Assembly: GCF_000521465.1 (NCBI RefSeq)
Contig: NZ_BAVR01000001.1
Location: forward strand, 1-64,000
Length of the DNA: 64,000 nucleotides
DNA from: Acetivibrio straminisolvens JCM 21531
GTDB lineage: Bacteria > Bacillota > Clostridia > Acetivibrionales > Acetivibrionaceae
Reading direction: 5' to 3'
In this document: positions 61,532 through 64,000 of the stretch, piece by piece
Position numbering within the stretch: position 1 is the stretch's first letter
Layout: each line of letters begins with the position of its first letter
The notes under the pieces: generated by a model
What the model saw: only the letters and a program-made list of their open reading frames with translations
The model's database searches: none
Told to the model about the DNA's origin: nothing
Program-made: the position numbers and the translations under genes

Positions 61532-64000
61532 ATGATAGAAAAGAAAAATGCTGTGCTGTTGGAGAAAAGACCCGAAGAGGCTAAAAAGTACTGGCTTGAA
61601 AAACTGTCTTCCGAAATGAGCTGCGCAAGCCTTCCCGTTGATTTTGCAAGGACTGATAAATACAAAAGGGCAGAGTGCAAAATAAACTTTGACAAAAAGA
61701 GCTTGGATAAACTATTGGAGGTTTATGGCGACAACGAGCTCGATTTATACACTTTTCTTTTGACGGTATACAAGGTTTTGCTTTTTAAATATACAGGCCA
61801 GGAGGATATAACTGTTGCGTCTCCGGTGATTGGGGAGAATTGCAAAGCCAACCGGATTATACCTTTAAGGGACTTTATTGAAGACGAAATAACCTTTGAC
61901 CAACTGTTGGGCAGGGTTGCCAACACAGTGAATGAGGCATACGAGAATCAATGCTATCCTATTTCCGACGTAGTTATATGTTGGGCATAAAAGATAACAA
62001 GAATTCCTTTGCCGGTACGGTTTTGGCATATGAGAGCATTCATGGGAAAGAACTCCGTATTGAGGAAGAGAATATACAGGCAGTTTTTATTTCCTTCAAA
62101 AAAGAGGGTGCTGAGATTTCGGGGAATATTGTCTACAACTCAAAAGTTTACAGTGAGGATACAATAGAGAGATTTTCCAAGAAGTACTCCCATGTATTGA
62201 GTCAGGTTCTGAAAGACAAGAATATGAAAATTGCCGATATTGAGCTTATCACTGAGGATGAGAGAGAACTTATACTTACGGAATTTAATAAAACCACCAC
62301 ACAGTATCCGTGGGATAAAACAATATGTGAGTTGTTTGAAGAACAGGCTGAAAAAGTTCCTGAAAATATTGCCTTGGTATTTGGAGACGAAACCATGACC
62401 TACAGGGGGCTTAATACAAAGTCCAACCAGCTTGCCCGGCTGTTGAGAGAAGAAATGGGCGAAACTTCGCCAAATCCAGTAATAGGCATAATGATGGAAC
62501 GTTCCATGGAAATGATTATAGGAATACTGGGCATTTTGAAATCAGGAGCGGCATATTTGCCGATAGACCCAGAACACCCGGCGGACAGGATACGATATAT
62601 GCTTGAAGACAGTAAAGCTTTATTTCTTCTCACAGAAGAGGGACTTTTTAATGTTTGGAAGGGCTTGGGTATAAAGGTTGTCAATATTAAAGATGACCTT
62701 ATATACAAAGGTGATTGCTTGAATCTGCCGAAAAACAATAAGAGTACGGACCTTGCCTACATAATGTACACATCCGGTTCAACGGGAAAACCGAAAGGCA
62801 ATCTTATTACCCATTACAATATCAGTAGAGTCGTAAAAAATACCAATTATATTGATATTAACAGCAATGACACCTTGCTTCAACTTTCAAATTATGCTTT
62901 TGACGGCTCGGTATTTGATATTTATGGGGCGTTGCTGAACGGAGCAAAGCTTGTTCTTGTAGATAAGGGAACCATTCTTGACATGCCTTCGCTTTCAAGA
63001 CTTATAAAAAATCAGAAAATAACGGTATTCTTTCTAACCACCGCATTGTTTAACACTTTAGTAGACATAAATATAGGCTGCTTTGATCATATAAGGAAAG
63101 TGCTGTTTGGAGGAGAAAGAGTATCGGTTCCCCATGTGAGAAAAGCTTTGGAGTATATGGGCCCAGGCAGGATAATCCATGTTTACGGCCCAACCGAGAG
63201 TACAGTTTATGCAACATATTATCCTGTGGATGAAATCTCTTCGGATGCTGTGACAATTCCTATAGGCAGGCCAATTTCAAATACCCAGGTGTATATTGTG
63301 GGGAAAAATAACTGTTTACAGCCCGTAGGAGTTCCCGGAGAACTGTGTATTTCAGGGCAGGGATTGGCATTGGGGTATTTGAACAATCCAAAGCTTACAA
63401 GAGAGAAGTTTGTACCGAATCCCTTCGAGAAAGAATTATCGGATTTCAACCCTCATTTTTCTCCCAATGTCATGTACAAAACCGGAGATCTTGCAAGATG
63501 GTTGCCTGACGGGAATATAGAGTTTTTGGGAAGAATTGATTATCAGGTTAAAATAAGAGGTTTTCGAATTGAATTGGAAGAGATTGAGAAACAGCTTATG
63601 ACATATGAGGAAGTAAAGGAAACAGTGGTAATCGACAGGGTGGCAGAAGACGGTGCCAAATACTTGTGTGCATATTTTACAAGCGACAAAAAAGTCGCAC
63701 CAAAGCAACTGATGGAACATCTTTCCCGAACCTTGCCTGACTACATGATACCCTCATTTTTTGTACAAATGGATAAGCTTCCTCTTACATCAAACGGTAA
63801 GGTAAACAGAAAAGCTTTGCCGGAACCTGCAAGGTGTGCAAATGAAGATACCGATTATTCCGCTCCGGAAAATGACATTGAAGAGAAACTGGCAGAAGTA
63901 TGGCAGCGGGTTCTTGGAATTGACAAAGTAAGTACAACAAAAAGATTTCTTGAATTGGGAGGAGACTCGATAAAGGCTATAAAAATAGCAGCAGAAGCTG
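61532..64000 (+). CDS. NRPS protein: partial C-A-PCP, continues past the window (one frameshift)
   Basis: Start ATG 61532 with GGGGGTGTG upstream. One base is missing near 61975; from 61978 the frame stays open to the window end. The protein begins in the C-terminal subdomain of a condensation domain (KYWLEKL; YTGQEDITVASPVIGE), with no HHxxxDG half, so condensation by this protein alone is impossible. The A domain spans about 62270-63830 (MYTSGSTGKPKGN; VYGPTESTVY; KTGDLARWL; NGKVNRKALP). Its pocket reads D-G-F-F-L-G...V-Y, resembling isoleucine codes. A PCP follows (LELGGDSIKAIKI), cut by the window end. Confidence 0.88.

Overview
The window looks like a chromosomal stretch of a low-GC anaerobic Firmicute of the Clostridium (Acetivibrio/Hungateiclostridium) thermocellum group. 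The best evidence is a Hen1-Pnkp pair whose inferred lengths (465 and 870 aa) and active-site layout match the characterised C. thermocellum enzymes. Many genes are split by single-base indels, mostly one missing base. Restoring that base brings back a complete, family-typical protein each time, so I annotate repaired gene spans and flag every break. These look more like sequencing errors than true decay, but I cannot prove it.

Region 1 (1-5.9 kb) is ordinary regulatory cargo: a truncated nucleotidyltransferase, an AraC/GyrI-type regulator, a PadR repressor with its membrane partner, and two tandem WYL-domain regulators.

Region 2 (5.9-14.9 kb) is an RNA quality-control and repair island. Three nearly abutting Y-type RNAs (5987-6336) share a Ro-binding-type stem. 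Two of them carry an inserted, circularly permuted tRNA-like module: one Lys(UUU)-like with a complete anticodon arm, one class-II Leu-like with a variable arm. They are followed by a Ro60 (TROVE-vWA) protein, a HEAT-repeat protein, an Imm32-like protein, a 41-aa orphan protein with its own promoter and terminator, then Hen1, Pnkp and a PHP phosphoesterase. Together they suggest sensing, capture and sealing of cleaved tRNA or other RNA, plausibly as protection against ribotoxins.

Region 3 (15.1-18.8 kb) holds a broken lipoprotein, a divergent TetR regulator with a multi-copy operator, a degraded ORF, a CoA-binding protein and an RnfD-RnfC fusion.

Region 4 (18.8-64 kb, continuing beyond the window) is a trans-AT PKS/NRPS gene cluster. 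A LoaP-type NusG paralogue is transcribed away from a structured leader that precedes an apparent >44 kb operon. The operon encodes an ABC exporter and an Ntn-hydrolase lipoprotein. The core assembly line is FAAL-ACP-C-A(Gly?)-PCP-KS-KR-DH-ACP, then KS-AT0-ACP, then TubC-C-A(Ser?)-PCP-KS0-AT0-ACP, with a separate active acyltransferase. Next come an ADH-synthase/DHQ-synthase-II pair (a route to an aminohydroxybenzoate-type unit), a discrete ACP, a heptose-activation set (two SIS isomerases, HAD phosphatase, GHMP kinase, SDR, GalT-like enzyme), two glycosyltransferases and two proteins ending in BtrH-type acyl-transfer domains. An arylamine N-acetyltransferase, a large hydrolase with a Cys nucleophile and a further NRPS module (Ile?) complete the set. 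The predicted product is an exported, glycosylated, N-acylated peptide-polyketide with an aromatic amine.
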